64,000 nucleotides of DNA from assembly GCA_963850525.1 (NCBI GenBank), contig CAWKLQ010000004.1:372001-436000 (forward strand), in the 5' to 3' direction. Below the pieces are notes generated by a model that saw only the letters and a list, made by a program, of their open reading frames with translations, was not told the DNA's origin and did not search any database. Each line of letters starts with the position of its first letter. Within the stretch, counting starts at the first letter, position 1. The position numbers were made by a program, and so were the translations under genes. The DNA comes from JAEMQF01 sp963850525. Its GTDB lineage: Bacteria > Pseudomonadota > Gammaproteobacteria > Burkholderiales > Burkholderiaceae_C. Below, piece after piece: positions 7,604 to 17,038 of the stretch.

Positions 7604-9817
7604 ATGACCTCCCGAACCCGCTGCGAACGACTCCTGGTTGCAGACTCCCTGTATCGTTTTGTCGAAGGCGAGGTCCTGCCCGCGATCGGCGTGGCAAGCG
7701 AGCGCTTCTGGCGCGGCCTGGACGCCATCGTGCACGACCTGGCGCCGAAGAATCTGGCGCTGCTCGTCGAACGCGACCGGCTCCAGGCCGCGCTCGACGC
7801 TTGGCATCGTGCGCATCCCGGGCCGATCGCCGACATGGCGGCGTACCGGCGCTTCCTCGAAGGCGTCGGCTACCTGCAGCCGGTGCCCCAGGGCACGGCG
7901 ACGACCACGACCGGGGTCGACTCCGAACTCGCGCTTCAGGCCGGCCCGCAGCTCGTCGTTCCCTTGCTGAATGCGCGTTACGCGCTGAACGCGGCGAACG
8001 CGCGCTGGGGTTCGCTTTACGACGCGCTGTACGGCACCGATGTGATTACCGAAGCCGACGGCGCGACGCGTGCCGGCGCCTTCAATCCGCGCCGCGGCGC
8101 TGCCGTGATCGCCTACGCCAAGAACTTCCTCGACCAGTGCGCGCCGCTTGCCGGCGGCGCGTCGCACCGCGACGCGCGAGGCTATGCACTTCGCGAGGGG
8201 CGACTGATCGTGACGCTGCCCGGTGGCGCCACCACAGGCCTGGCCGACCCCGCAAAGCTCGTCGGCTTCCAGGGCGCCGCCGCAGCGCCGAGTTCGGTGC
8301 TGCTGCGCAACCACGGCCTGCACGTCGACCTCCGCATCGACCGCACGACGACCATCGGCGCGAGTGACGCCGCGGGCGTCAGCGACATCGTCGTCGAGGC
8401 CGCGCTGTCGACGATCCTCGACCTGGAAGACTCCGTCGTTGCGGTCGACGCGGCGGACAAGGTGCTCGGCTATCGCAACTGGCTCGGCATCTTGCAGGGA
8501 ACGCTCAGCGAAACCCTGGACAAGGGCGGCAAGCGCATCGTGCGCCGCCTCAACCCGGATCGCCACTACACCACGCCGGAGGGCGGCGCGCTGCGTCTGC
8601 ACGGCCGGTCTTTGCTGTTCGTGCGCAACGTCGGTCACCTGATGACCAACCCGGCGGTCCTGTACGGTGCAGCGCAAGAAATCCCCGAAGGCATTCTCGA
8701 CGCCGTCGTGACGACGGCAATCGCCATCGTCGACTTGCAGCGCCGCGGCGCTCCGGGAATCGTCAACTCGCGCACCGGATCGGTCTACATCGTCAAGCCG
8801 AAGATGCACGGCGCCGCCGAAGTCGGATTCGCAAGTGAGTTGTTCGGGCGCGTCGAGACGATGCTCGACCTGGCGCCGAACACGGTGAAACTCGGCATCA
8901 TGGACGAGGAGCGTCGCACCAGCGTCAACTTGCAGGCGTGCATCGCCGCTGCCTCGGCACGTGTCGCGTTCATCAACACCGGTTTCCTCGATCGCACCGG
9001 CGACGAAATGCACAGCAGCATGCACGCCGGGCCGATGCTGCGCAAAGGCGACATGAAGTCGAGCGCCTGGCTCCTGGCCTATGAGCGCAGCAACGTCCAG
9101 GTGGGCCTCAACTGCGGCTTGCGCGGCAAGGCGCAAATCGGCAAAGGCATGTGGGCGATGCCCGATCTGATGGCGGCGATGCTGCAGCAGAAGATCGCGC
9201 ACCCGAAAGCCGGCGCAAACACGGCCTGGGTGCCTTCGCCGACGGCAGCGATTCTGCACGCACTGCACTACCACGAGGTCGACGTCGCCGCGCTGCAAAA
9301 GACGCTCGAAGAAAACGACCCGAGTCGCGACAGCGACGCGCTCTTGAATCACATGCTGACGATTCCGGTCGTGGCGCAGGCGCAGTGGAGCGCAGCTGAA
9401 CGCCAGCAGGAACTCGACAACAACGTGCAGGGCATTCTGGGCTACGTCGTGCGTTGGGTCGACCAGGGCGTGGGTTGCTCGAAAGTGCCCGACATCCACA
9501 ACGTCGGCCTGATGGAAGACCGCGCGACCTTGCGCATCAGCAGCCAGCACATCGCCAACTGGCTGCTGCACGGGGTGGTGAGCGAGGCGCAGGTGCGCGC
9601 CACGTTGGCGCGCATGGCGGGTGTGGTGGACGCGCAAAACGCCGCCGATCCGCTGTATCGCCCGATGGCTGGGGACCTTGCGAACTCCGCGGCGTACCAG
9701 GCGGCGTGCGACCTCGTCTTCAAGGGCCTGACGCAACCCAACGGATATACCGAGCCGCTGCTGCACGCGTGGCGCCTGAAAGTCAAGGCTGCCGAGTCGG
9801 CGAACTCGCCCGCCTGA
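7604..9817 (+). CDS. glcB: Malate synthase G
   Basis: Condenses glyoxylate and acetyl-CoA to malate in the cytoplasm. The 737-residue length matches the monomeric G isoform (about 720-740) rather than the shorter A isoform. Family signatures include LNPDRHYTTPEGG, LGIMDEERRTSVNL at about residues 427-440, and GFLDRTGDEMHSSMHAGPM at about 462-480. The C-terminal region ends PNGYTEPLLHAWRLKVK. It is flanked by the HAD gene and, 7 nt downstream, a flavoprotein gene, so it is likely cotranscribed. No glcDEF or isocitrate lyase is in the window. Confidence 0.97.
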   Translation: MTSRTRCERLLVADSLYRFVEGEVLPAIGVASERFWRGLDAIVHDLAPKNLALLVERDRLQAALDAWHRAHPGPIADMAAYRRFLEGVGYLQPVPQGTATTTTGVDSELALQAGPQLVVPLLNARYALNAANARWGSLYDALYGTDVITEADGATRAGAFNPRRGAAVIAYAKNFLDQCAPLAGGASHRDARGYALREGRLIVTLPGGATTGLADPAKLVGFQGAAAAPSSVLLRNHGLHVDLRIDRTTTIGASDAAGVSDIVVEAALSTILDLEDSVVAVDAADKVLGYRNWLGILQGTLSETLDKGGKRIVRRLNPDRHYTTPEGGALRLHGRSLLFVRNVGHLMTNPAVLYGAAQEIPEGILDAVVTTAIAIVDLQRRGAPGIVNSRTGSVYIVKPKMHGAAEVGFASELFGRVETMLDLAPNTVKLGIMDEERRTSVNLQACIAAASARVAFINTGFLDRTGDEMHSSMHAGPMLRKGDMKSSAWLLAYERSNVQVGLNCGLRGKAQIGKGMWAMPDLMAAMLQQKIAHPKAGANTAWVPSPTAAILHALHYHEVDVAALQKTLEENDPSRDSDALLNHMLTIPVVAQAQWSAAERQQELDNNVQGILGYVVRWVDQGVGCSKVPDIHNVGLMEDRATLRISSQHIANWLLHGVVSEAQVRATLARMAGVVDAQNAADPLYRPMAGDLANSAAYQAACDLVFKGLTQPNGYTEPLLHAWRLKVKAAESANSPA

Positions 9818-9824
9818 CGCGCCG

Positions 9825-11057
9825 ATGTCCGCTTCCCGCCCGCCGGCGCCTTGCGACGTCCTCGTCATCGGTGCCGGCCCGGCGGGCAGCGCCTGCGCGT
9901 TGTGGCTCGCGCGCGCCGGTATGCGGGTGAGCCTCGTCGATGCGCAAGCGTTTCCGCGCGACAAGGTCTGCGGCGATGGCTTGATTCCGGACGCGCACGC
10001 CGCCATGCAGCGCCTGGGGGTTCTGGACGAAGTCATGGCGGCCGCGCACCGCGTCGGCCATGTCGCGTGCATCGCGCCGCGCGGCGGGCGCGTCGATGTG
10101 CCCGGCGCGCTCGCCGTCTTGCCGCGCCGCGAACTCGACGACATCCTGCGCGCCGCTGCAGTGCGCGCCGGCGCCAGCTTTCATGCGCCATGGCGCTTCG
10201 AGGCGCCTTGCGTCGTGAATGAGCGCGTCGCAGGTGCGCGGCTCAAATCGGGCGATCAAAGCGCCGACTTCGAAGCGCGCTGGGTGGTTCTCGCCACCGG
10301 CGCCGTGCCGCAGGCACTGCTCGCCGCCGACATGTGCACACGCCGCGTCCCCACCGGCGTGGCGCTGCGCGGCTACGTGAAGAACGATGCGATGGCAGGG
10401 CGCATCACCGAACTCGAGGTTGTGTGGCATCGGCGTTTGCGGCCCGGCTACGCCTGGATCTTCCCCTGCGGCGACGGCGTCTTCAACATCGGTGCAGGCG
10501 TGCTGCACAGCCACTCCGAAGTTCGCGGCGACGGCAAGGTGGGAATGAAGGACGTGAACCTGCGTGACTTGCTCAAGACCTTTGCCCAGTGTTATGCCCC
10601 GGCGCGAGAACTCATGGCGGGCGGAACGGAGCTGGGCGAATTCAAGGGTGCACCGTTGCGCTGCACGCTGGAAGGCGCACGCTGGAGCCGCCCGGGCCTG
10701 CTCGTCACCGGCGAAGCTGCGGGAAGCACCTACGCCTTCACCGGCGAAGGCATAGGCAAGGCCATGGAAACCGGCATCCTCGCCGCGCAGGCGCTGCTCG
10801 CTGCCCATGCCGAGAAGCGCGACGACGCGGCGGTCTGCACGGCTTACGACGCGTCACTCGCCGCGCTGAAACCGCGCTTCGACTTGTACGAGCGCGCGAA
10901 CCAGGTGAATGCGCACCCTTGGCTCGCCGACCTGCTGATCTGGCGCGCGCGGCGCAGTGCGCGGTTGCGCAAGCGCATGGCCGGCGTGCTCGACGAAACC
11001 AGCAATCCCGGCCATCTCATCACGCTGAAAGGCATCACGCGGCTCTTCACAGAGTAG
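9825..11057 (+). CDS. Geranylgeranyl-reductase-family FAD-dependent oxidoreductase
   Basis: A 410-residue flavoprotein with an N-terminal Rossmann dinucleotide site (VLVIGAGPAGSACALWLARA, about residues 11-30). The family motif PRDKVCGDGLIPDA follows at about 44-57, and the FAD-ribityl segment GEAAGSTYAFTGEGIGKAMETG is near 300. Relatives include geranylgeranyl reductases and tryptophan-halogenase-like monooxygenases, so the substrate cannot be named. The start ATG is 7 nt after glcB, which suggests cotranscription. No signal peptide is seen. Confidence 0.85.
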   Translation: MSASRPPAPCDVLVIGAGPAGSACALWLARAGMRVSLVDAQAFPRDKVCGDGLIPDAHAAMQRLGVLDEVMAAAHRVGHVACIAPRGGRVDVPGALAVLPRRELDDILRAAAVRAGASFHAPWRFEAPCVVNERVAGARLKSGDQSADFEARWVVLATGAVPQALLAADMCTRRVPTGVALRGYVKNDAMAGRITELEVVWHRRLRPGYAWIFPCGDGVFNIGAGVLHSHSEVRGDGKVGMKDVNLRDLLKTFAQCYAPARELMAGGTELGEFKGAPLRCTLEGARWSRPGLLVTGEAAGSTYAFTGEGIGKAMETGILAAQALLAAHAEKRDDAAVCTAYDASLAALKPRFDLYERANQVNAHPWLADLLIWRARRSARLRKRMAGVLDETSNPGHLITLKGITRLFTE

Positions 11058-11148
11058 CCCCGCGCCGGGTGCGCGTTTCTCGCGATGCGCGCAGCGTGCC
11101 GATCCGGTGACACTCGGCGTTCCGTCGAACCTGCGAACCGCCTGTGCA

Positions 11149-12873
11149 ATGACCTCTCCTGCTTCCGCCCCCAACCCACGTTTTGACATCTTCTATCGCC
11201 ATGACGACCTGACTCAGCTGCTGTTCAGCTACGCGCACGCGTATCCGAGCCTGGTGGCGGTGGCCTCGATCGGCAAGAGTTTTGAGGGCCGCGACATCTG
11301 GGTCGCGACTGTGACGAACATCAACACCGGCAGCGACAAGGACAAGCCGGCGTTCTGGGTCGACGGCAACATCCACGCCGCCGAATTGACCGCGAGCACG
11401 ACGGTTCTGTACTACCTGAACTGGCTCGTCAACGGTTACGGCGGCGCCGGCGACGAAGGCCGGGCGATCTCCCACTTGCTCGACACGCGCGTGCTCTACC
11501 TGTGCCCGCGCCTGAACCCGGACGGCGCCGAACTCGCGCTCGGAGACCGGCCGCGCCACATCCGCTCGAGCACGCGCCGCTACCCGTTCGACGAAGACGC
11601 GGTCGAAGGCCTCACGGTCGAAGACGTGGACGGCGATGGTCGGATGCTCTCGATGCGGATTCCCGATCCGCACGGCGCCTACAAGAAGAGCGAACTCGAC
11701 CCGCGCCTGATGGTCGCGCGCGAACCCGGTGAGTTCGGTGGCGAGTACTACCGGGTGATGCCCGAAGGTTTGCTGCTCAACTACGACGGACTGAACGTCA
11801 AAGTGAATCCGGACGCCGAAGGCCTGGACCTGAACCGCAACTTCCCGGGCTTCTGGCGCCAGGAATTCGAGCAGGTGGGCGCGGGCCCGTTCCCGACCAG
11901 CGAGCCCGAAGTGCGCGCCATGGTCGACTTCGTGACCCAGCACCCGAACATCGGCGCGGCGATCAGCTACCACACGCACAGCGGTGTGATCCTGAGGCCG
12001 TTTGGCACGCAGAGCGACGACGAAATGATCCCGGAAGACCTGTGGTCGTACAAGCGCTTCAGTGAACTGGGCGCCAAACTCACCGGCTACCCGGCGATCA
12101 ACATCTTTGCCGACTTCAAGTACCACCCCAAGGAGGTGATTGGCGGCACGCAGGACTGGTTTTACGAGCACCTGGGCGCGCTGTTCTGGGTCGTCGAGTT
12201 GTGGTCACCGAACAAGGAGGCCGGAATCACCGACTACAAGTGGATCGACTGGTACCGCGAGCACCCGCCGCAAGACGATTTGAAGTTGCTGCAGTGGAGT
12301 GACCAACAATGCGGCGGGCAGGCGCACGCCGACTGGACGCCGTTCCAGCATCCGCAATTGGGCGCGGTGGAGATCGGTGGCTGGGACAAGATGAACTACT
12401 GGCGCAACCCGCCGCCGCAATTGCGCGAGCGCGAAGCGGCGCGCTTTCCGGGCTGGATGACGCAACTCGCGCTGTCGCTGCCCAGGCTGGAGTTGCTGCG
12501 CACCGAAGTGCGCGCGCTCGGCCCGGACACCTGGCGCATCAAGTTCGCGGTGGCCAACAGCGGCTGGTTGCCCGCCTACGTGACGAAACGCGCGCTCGCG
12601 CGCAAAGTGATTCGCGGCGTGATCTTCGAGATCCACCTGCCGCCGGGCAACGCCGAGGTTTCACTGATCGGCGGCAAGCCACGATTCGAGGGGCCGCAAC
12701 TGGAAGGCCACGCGCCCAAACAATCGCTGCACGCTTTTTTGCCGAACCGCGAAATCACGGCGGACCGTGCCGTCGCCGAATGGGTGGTGCGCGCGCCCAA
12801 GGGAACACATCTCGCTCTGACGGCGCGCGCCGACCGCGCCGGTGCGGTGCGCACCGAAGTCAGCCTGGACTGA
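11149..12873 (+). CDS. M14-family zinc carboxypeptidase
   Basis: A 574-residue protein whose N-terminal 360 residues form an M14 carboxypeptidase. The zinc ligands are HAAE (His about 75, Glu about 78) and the His of SYHTHSG (about 275), and the catalytic Glu is in VVELW (about 350). A DLNRNFPG segment with the substrate-binding Arg is also present. The C-terminal roughly 200 residues look like a beta-sandwich accessory region. There is no obvious signal peptide. The ATG at 11149 is preferred to an in-frame GTG at 11107 because it begins just before the conserved domain. The gene ends right before an inverted repeat. Confidence 0.88.
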   Translation: MTSPASAPNPRFDIFYRHDDLTQLLFSYAHAYPSLVAVASIGKSFEGRDIWVATVTNINTGSDKDKPAFWVDGNIHAAELTASTTVLYYLNWLVNGYGGAGDEGRAISHLLDTRVLYLCPRLNPDGAELALGDRPRHIRSSTRRYPFDEDAVEGLTVEDVDGDGRMLSMRIPDPHGAYKKSELDPRLMVAREPGEFGGEYYRVMPEGLLLNYDGLNVKVNPDAEGLDLNRNFPGFWRQEFEQVGAGPFPTSEPEVRAMVDFVTQHPNIGAAISYHTHSGVILRPFGTQSDDEMIPEDLWSYKRFSELGAKLTGYPAINIFADFKYHPKEVIGGTQDWFYEHLGALFWVVELWSPNKEAGITDYKWIDWYREHPPQDDLKLLQWSDQQCGGQAHADWTPFQHPQLGAVEIGGWDKMNYWRNPPPQLREREAARFPGWMTQLALSLPRLELLRTEVRALGPDTWRIKFAVANSGWLPAYVTKRALARKVIRGVIFEIHLPPGNAEVSLIGGKPRFEGPQLEGHAPKQSLHAFLPNREITADRAVAEWVVRAPKGTHLALTARADRAGAVRTEVSLD

Positions 12874-12877
12874 ACCC

Positions 12878-12966
12878 GTCATCCCGGCGAAAGCCGGGAT
12901 CCACGGTTTGGCCGCGCCGCACGTCTGTCTTGCACAGCAATGGATCCCGGCTTTCGCCGGGATGAC
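12878..12966. repeat. Long inverted-repeat element, copy 1 (perfect 26-bp arms)
   Basis: The arms at 12878-12903 and 12941-12966 are exact reverse complements; each contains the inner palindrome CCCGGCGAAAGCCGGG. The spacer is 37 nt. It sits between the converging M14 and M48 genes, where it could act as a bidirectional transcription barrier. Related copies are at 33348, 37043 and 42260. Confidence 0.9.
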
Positions 12967-12969
12967 ATC

Positions 12970-13899
12970 TCAAGACGCCTTGTCGGCGGCCTTGGGCGGC
13001 TCAAAGCGCTGCCGCGGCCGTTCCGCCCTGGCGTAGAGTGGCTCCACCTTGGGCAGGTTCGCTTCGATGTCCTTGATACGCGTCGGCCCGGTCGGGTGCG
13101 TGCTCAGGAACTGCGGCGGAGCGCCTTTGTTCGCCGCGGCCATCTTCTGCCATAGCGTCACGCCTGAAGCAGGGTCGTAGCCGGCGCGCGCGGCGAGTTC
13201 GATGCCGATCAGGTCGGCTTCCGATTCGTCTTCGCGACCGAACTTCAGCGTGAGCAGCTGGCCGCCCATGTCGGCGACGGTGCGCCCCGCGTTGCCCAGG
13301 CCGAACAGAGCCGCGCCGATCTCGAGCGCACCGCGCGTCGCCATGGTCTTGCCCATGCGCTCGCGCGCGTGTTCGCGCAGCGCGTGGGCCGCCTCGTGGC
13401 CCATGATCATCGCGACTTCGTCGTCGCTCAGCTGCAACTTTTCGAGGATGCCGTAGTAGAACGCGATTTTGCCGCCGGGCATGCAAAACGCGTTGATCTG
13501 CGAGCTGCCGATCAGGTTCACTTCCCACTTCCACTGGCGCGCACGTTCGTTCCACTCGTAGGTGTGCGGGCGGATGCGTTGCTCGATGGCGCGCAGGCGG
13601 ATGAGTTGCGGGTGGTTGTCGGGCGCGAGCGCCTTCTTCTCCGCGGCCTGCTGCTGCAATTGCAAGTACTGTTGCGTCGCGGCGCGTTCCACCTGATCTG
13701 CCGAGACGAGCTTGGTGAAGCTCGATTGCTTGCCGACGTCCACGCCTTCGCGCGCCCACGCGGGCCACGCTGCGGCGGCGGCGCCACCGAGCAGGGCCGC
13801 ACCGAACAGGCGCCGCCGCGGCGAGAAAGCGTTCACGCAGCAAGCGCACCCCCAATTCCACGAGGGCATCGGCCGGGTCTGAATTTGACGCTTCAACAT
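12970..13899 (-). CDS. M48-family metallopeptidase (exported)
   Basis: A 309-residue protein with an arginine-rich leader (SPRRRLFGAALLGG, about residues 26-40) resembling a Tat or long Sec signal. An M48 peptidase domain follows, with the zinc site HEAAH at about residue 168 and the third ligand in EDESEADLIG (about 222-231). It resembles periplasmic BepA/LoiP-type quality-control proteases that act on outer-membrane proteins. The ATG is supported by AGGA 7-8 nt upstream. It lies 47 nt downstream of the AmpG-like permease gene on the same strand. Confidence 0.9.
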   Translation of the reverse strand: MLKRQIQTRPMPSWNWGCACCVNAFSPRRRLFGAALLGGAAAAAWPAWAREGVDVGKQSSFTKLVSADQVERAATQQYLQLQQQAAEKKALAPDNHPQLIRLRAIEQRIRPHTYEWNERARQWKWEVNLIGSSQINAFCMPGGKIAFYYGILEKLQLSDDEVAMIMGHEAAHALREHARERMGKTMATRGALEIGAALFGLGNAGRTVADMGGQLLTLKFGREDESEADLIGIELAARAGYDPASGVTLWQKMAAANKGAPPQFLSTHPTGPTRIKDIEANLPKVEPLYARAERPRQRFEPPKAADKAS

Positions 13900-13946
13900 C
13901 TTCGATTCCTGTGAACTCCGCGCGTCCGCTCCAAAGCGGCTCGCCC

Positions 13947-15470
13947 CTAACGCGAATCCGCCGCTTCCAGCATACGCCGCACGTGCGGCAGCAAGAAATA
14001 CGCCGGAAAGCTGAGCCAGAACGTCAGGAAAAAGTAGGCCGCATAGCCCATCTCCTGGGCGCCGATGCCGCCGGCCCAGCCCGCGACGGCGCGGCTGAAG
14101 GCGAAGATGCTCGACAGAATGGCGTACTCGGTCGTCGCCTTCGCGCGACTCGTGATCGCCATCAGGAATGCGAGGAACGCGCCGGTGCCCAGGCCGCCGG
14201 TGAAACTCTCCAGGCCGCTCGCGGCGTAGACAAGCGCCTGTTGTGCGAGCGCCGAGTCACCCGCCTGCGCCAGACTCGGCAGCCACCACGCCGCCAGCGC
14301 GTAACCCAGATTCGACAACGCCTGCCACAAGCCCAGCACCCACAAGCCTTTGTAAATGCCGCGCGTGTCGACGTACCAGCCCCCGAGCAGGCCGCCGGCG
14401 ATCGACAACGCCAGGCCCAGGTTCACGCTCACCAGGCCGATCTGCGCAGCGCTGAACCCGCTGTCGACCCAGAACGGCTTGACCATGAAGCCCATCGAAG
14501 CGTCGCCGAGTTTGAACAGCAAAATGAACAACAGGATCGCGAGCATCCCCGGGCGCGACAACAGCTCGACCCAGGCACCGAACACCGGCCCCTGGCGCAG
14601 CAATTGGGCGCGCGGCTGGCGTGCCGCGTGCACCATGATTCCGGCGCCGAGAAACATCAGGCCTACCGGAATGGCACCCTTGAACCACCACGTGTCGCTG
14701 TACACCGCAACCAGCGGCCAGCCCGCAAAGCGCCCGAGCGGTGCCAGGCCGGGCCAGAGCAAGCCGAGCAAAACGCAGGCGAGCGCAAGCACCCACAGCG
14801 GCTGGTCGCGCAGCAGGCCAAACTCCGCGGCAACGCTGCTGCGGTCGCTGGTCACCACTTTTTCCGCTGGCGCGAGCAAGGCGCAGGCGGCGTTGATTGC
14901 GAACATTGCGCCGCCCAGAAAGTACGCAACGCTCCAACCGAGCCAGCCCGAGACCATCAGCAGCACGCCCGCGAAAATCATGCCGACGCGGTAAAAACCG
15001 ATGCGAAAGCCGTTCGCCAGGCCGTACTCGCGGCGATCCAGCAGCTCGATCGTGTAGCCGTCGGTGGCGATGTCGTTCGTCGCCGAGAGCACGGTGAACA
15101 CGCCGATCGCGACCCAGACCCAAACGCCGATGGTGAGGCCCGTGCCCGCGGCCGCCGCAGCGCCGAACCACCACATGACGCACGCCATTCCGGCGTTTGC
15201 CGCAGCGATCCACCAGCGGTGCCGCCGCGCCCAATCGACCGCGGGTGCCCACAGGAATTTGACGGTCCACGCCAGGCCGAGCAGGCTCAGCAGCCCGATG
15301 TCGGCGAGGTTCACGCCTTGCTGGCGAAAGTAGACCGGAAAGATGTCGTAGAAGACGCCGAGCGGCAGGCCTTCGCTGAAATACAGCAGCGCGACCCAGA
15401 ACAGCTTGCGGCGGTAGACGGGGGTGGGTACGACAGGTGCGGCGCTGGGCTGCGCCGGGGGCAGGGTCAT
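13947..15470 (-). CDS. AmpG-like MFS permease
   Basis: A 507-residue multipass inner-membrane protein of the major facilitator superfamily, with about 12-14 hydrophobic segments. It has AmpG-type signatures: YFSEGLPLGVFYD near residue 32 and SATNDIATDGYTIELL near 131. AmpG imports anhydro-muropeptides from the periplasm for cell-wall recycling. The cargo here is inferred from the family; more distant AmpG-like permeases with other cargo exist. It shares its strand and a short gap with the M48 peptidase. Confidence 0.82.
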   Translation of the reverse strand: MTLPPAQPSAAPVVPTPVYRRKLFWVALLYFSEGLPLGVFYDIFPVYFRQQGVNLADIGLLSLLGLAWTVKFLWAPAVDWARRHRWWIAAANAGMACVMWWFGAAAAAGTGLTIGVWVWVAIGVFTVLSATNDIATDGYTIELLDRREYGLANGFRIGFYRVGMIFAGVLLMVSGWLGWSVAYFLGGAMFAINAACALLAPAEKVVTSDRSSVAAEFGLLRDQPLWVLALACVLLGLLWPGLAPLGRFAGWPLVAVYSDTWWFKGAIPVGLMFLGAGIMVHAARQPRAQLLRQGPVFGAWVELLSRPGMLAILLFILLFKLGDASMGFMVKPFWVDSGFSAAQIGLVSVNLGLALSIAGGLLGGWYVDTRGIYKGLWVLGLWQALSNLGYALAAWWLPSLAQAGDSALAQQALVYAASGLESFTGGLGTGAFLAFLMAITSRAKATTEYAILSSIFAFSRAVAGWAGGIGAQEMGYAAYFFLTFWLSFPAYFLLPHVRRMLEAADSR

Positions 15471-15531
15471 GCGCCGATTCTATGGACCCGGCCCGCGTGT
15501 ACCCACGCGGCGCCCCGGCGCGGGCGCCACG

Positions 15532-16377
15532 TCAAGGCGGCGCGCCCCCCTGCCGATGAATCGCTTGGGCAAGCTCAAGCAGCGTCTCGCGCGGCAATTC
15601 GCCGGCGAGTGCGTAGCCGGTGGCCTGGCCATGCTCGCTGTCGCCTTCGACCCAATAGAACAGGCCGAGCGCGCCTTGCTGCTCGTAGGCGAACGCGGCC
15701 GGCGTGGTGGCGTCGGGCTTGCGCAGGTAGACGGTGACGCGTGCCGGTTTGGGGGCGTCGGGTGCGCTCGCCGCACCCGGCGGCAACAGCGCCTGGTACA
15801 TGAGCTGCGCGCTCGGGCTGCCCGCAGCGTCAGGAAGCAGGCGCCCGCCGACGAGTTCGAAGCCCTGCTCGCGCAAGTCGAACAGTTTCACCGGGACGTT
15901 CAGGCGCCGCGTCAGCCAACGGCTCAGGTGCTCTTCCTGCGCCTTCACTTCCACGGCGTGGCGCCCCTCCGGAACGTAGACCTTGTGCGCGAGCGCGGCG
16001 CGCTGCACCCAGGCGTTTTGCACCGGCGGCGTCGCGGCGAATTGCGGCGCGTCGCCGCGGCTGCGCCACATCAGTGCGGCGCCGCTGCTGGCGCCCAACG
16101 CAAACACGACGAAGCCTGCAGCCCAGGCCTGCCAACGGCGCCAGCTGGTGCCAGACGCACCGGCCATCACCAGGCGCGTCAGCTGCTGCGGAACCGGCTC
16201 GGACAAGACGCTGCCGAGCTGACTGCGCAAAGCCTCGCGATCCGCCGACCACAGCCGCACGCGCGCCGCTTCAACCGGATGGTTGCTCAACCAGGCCTCG
16301 ATTTCGGCGCGGCGCTCGGGCGTGAACTCGCCGTCGAGCCAGGCGTTGAGGACGGTGTCATCGAATGGGGCGTTCAT
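15532..16377 (-). CDS. Transmembrane anti-sigma factor
   Basis: A 281-residue protein with a cytoplasmic zinc-less anti-sigma N-terminus (LNAWLDGEFTPERRAEIEAW, about residues 8-27). One membrane segment is at about 92-114 (WQAWAAGFVVFALGASSG), and a periplasmic domain of about 165 residues follows. It lies 40 nt downstream of the ECF sigma gene and is the obvious partner that would sequester it. The ATG at 16377 is chosen; an upstream extension to 16464 overlaps the sigma gene and adds nothing conserved. Confidence 0.85.
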   Translation of the reverse strand: MNAPFDDTVLNAWLDGEFTPERRAEIEAWLSNHPVEAARVRLWSADREALRSQLGSVLSEPVPQQLTRLVMAGASGTSWRRWQAWAAGFVVFALGASSGAALMWRSRGDAPQFAATPPVQNAWVQRAALAHKVYVPEGRHAVEVKAQEEHLSRWLTRRLNVPVKLFDLREQGFELVGGRLLPDAAGSPSAQLMYQALLPPGAASAPDAPKPARVTVYLRKPDATTPAAFAYEQQGALGLFYWVEGDSEHGQATGYALAGELPRETLLELAQAIHRQGGAPP

Positions 16378-16417
16378 GGGCAGTCCAGCGGCAGCAAATA
16401 CAAACTTGGTCGGAACA

Positions 16418-16948
16418 TCAAACGACGCGGCGCAGCCCGCCCGCCGACCGCGGGGGCTTGCCATCCAGAAGATCGCGCAGGGCAGCTCGGCCGCGCGAGA
16501 CGCGCGACATCACGGTGCCGATGGGAATGCCGAGCGCTTCGGCGCAATCGGCGTAGGAGAGTTGTTCCAGGCTGACGAGCAGCAGCGGCTCGCGCTGATC
16601 GATGGGCAGACGGCGCAGCGCGGCGATCAGGTCCAGGCGCAAGCCGATGTCCACGCCCGGCGCGGCGAGCTGCTCGGACTGGTCGTCGTAAGCGTCGTGG
16701 CCGTCGTGGCTGGGCAAACGTGCGTGGCGGCGTCGCTCGTCCATGAACGCGTTGTGCGCGATCGAGACGGTCCAGAGCACGATGTCGCGGCGCTGGTCGA
16801 ACTGGTGCCAGTGGGTCAAGGCGCGCTCCAGCGTGATCTGCACCAGGTCGTCGGCGGCGTGCGAGTCGAACACGAGCGAACGCGCGTAGCGGCGCAGCCG
16901 CGGGATGGCCTCGAGCAGTTGGCGGCGAAAGGCTGAAGGAGCGTCCAC
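16418..16948 (-). CDS. ECF-type RNA polymerase sigma factor
   Basis: A 176-residue group 4 sigma factor. Region 2 spans about residues 10-75 (DLVQITLERALTHW and the promoter-melting segment). Region 4 spans about 110-160 (LPIDQREPLLLVSLEQLSYADCAEALGIPIGTVMSRVSRGR). The start is a GTG at 16948. A promoter-like sequence upstream matches ECF patterns and would place transcription initiation at about this codon, so the mRNA may be leaderless. Its partner is the anti-sigma gene directly downstream. Confidence 0.92.
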   Translation of the reverse strand: MDAPSAFRRQLLEAIPRLRRYARSLVFDSHAADDLVQITLERALTHWHQFDQRRDIVLWTVSIAHNAFMDERRRHARLPSHDGHDAYDDQSEQLAAPGVDIGLRLDLIAALRRLPIDQREPLLLVSLEQLSYADCAEALGIPIGTVMSRVSRGRAALRDLLDGKPPRSAGGLRRVV

Positions 16949-16954
16949 GACGGG

Positions 16955-16982
16955 CTTACGCAGTTGTGGACCCGATTATTCC
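16955..16982 (-). promoter_or_regulatory. Candidate ECF-type autoregulated promoter of the sigma gene
   Basis: On the minus strand a -35-like GGAATAA (16982-16976) and a -10-like CGTAAG (16960-16955) are separated by 15 nt. The GGAAT-type -35 resembles those used by many ECF sigma factors. The expected start site is within a base or two of the GTG start codon of the sigma gene. Confidence 0.5.
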
Positions 16983-17038
16983 CCCACCCTACCCGAATGG
17001 CGTGTGAGCGTGGGAAATTGCACGCGGCGCGAAAGAGT

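Noticed and set aside
6839..10144. Very long minus-strand open frame (about 1100 codons) opposite the HAD, malate synthase and flavoprotein genes
   Set aside because: It is antisense to three well-supported genes, its product is a low-information Arg/His/Val-rich string, and long antisense frames are expected at this G+C content. The same applies to plus-strand frames at 2298-4334, 17438-19486, 29395-31314, 31299-33287 and 40509-43235.
12842..13036. Small plus-strand frame translating VIPAKAGIHG
   Set aside because: It is the translation of the inverted-repeat element between two convergent genes, not a gene.
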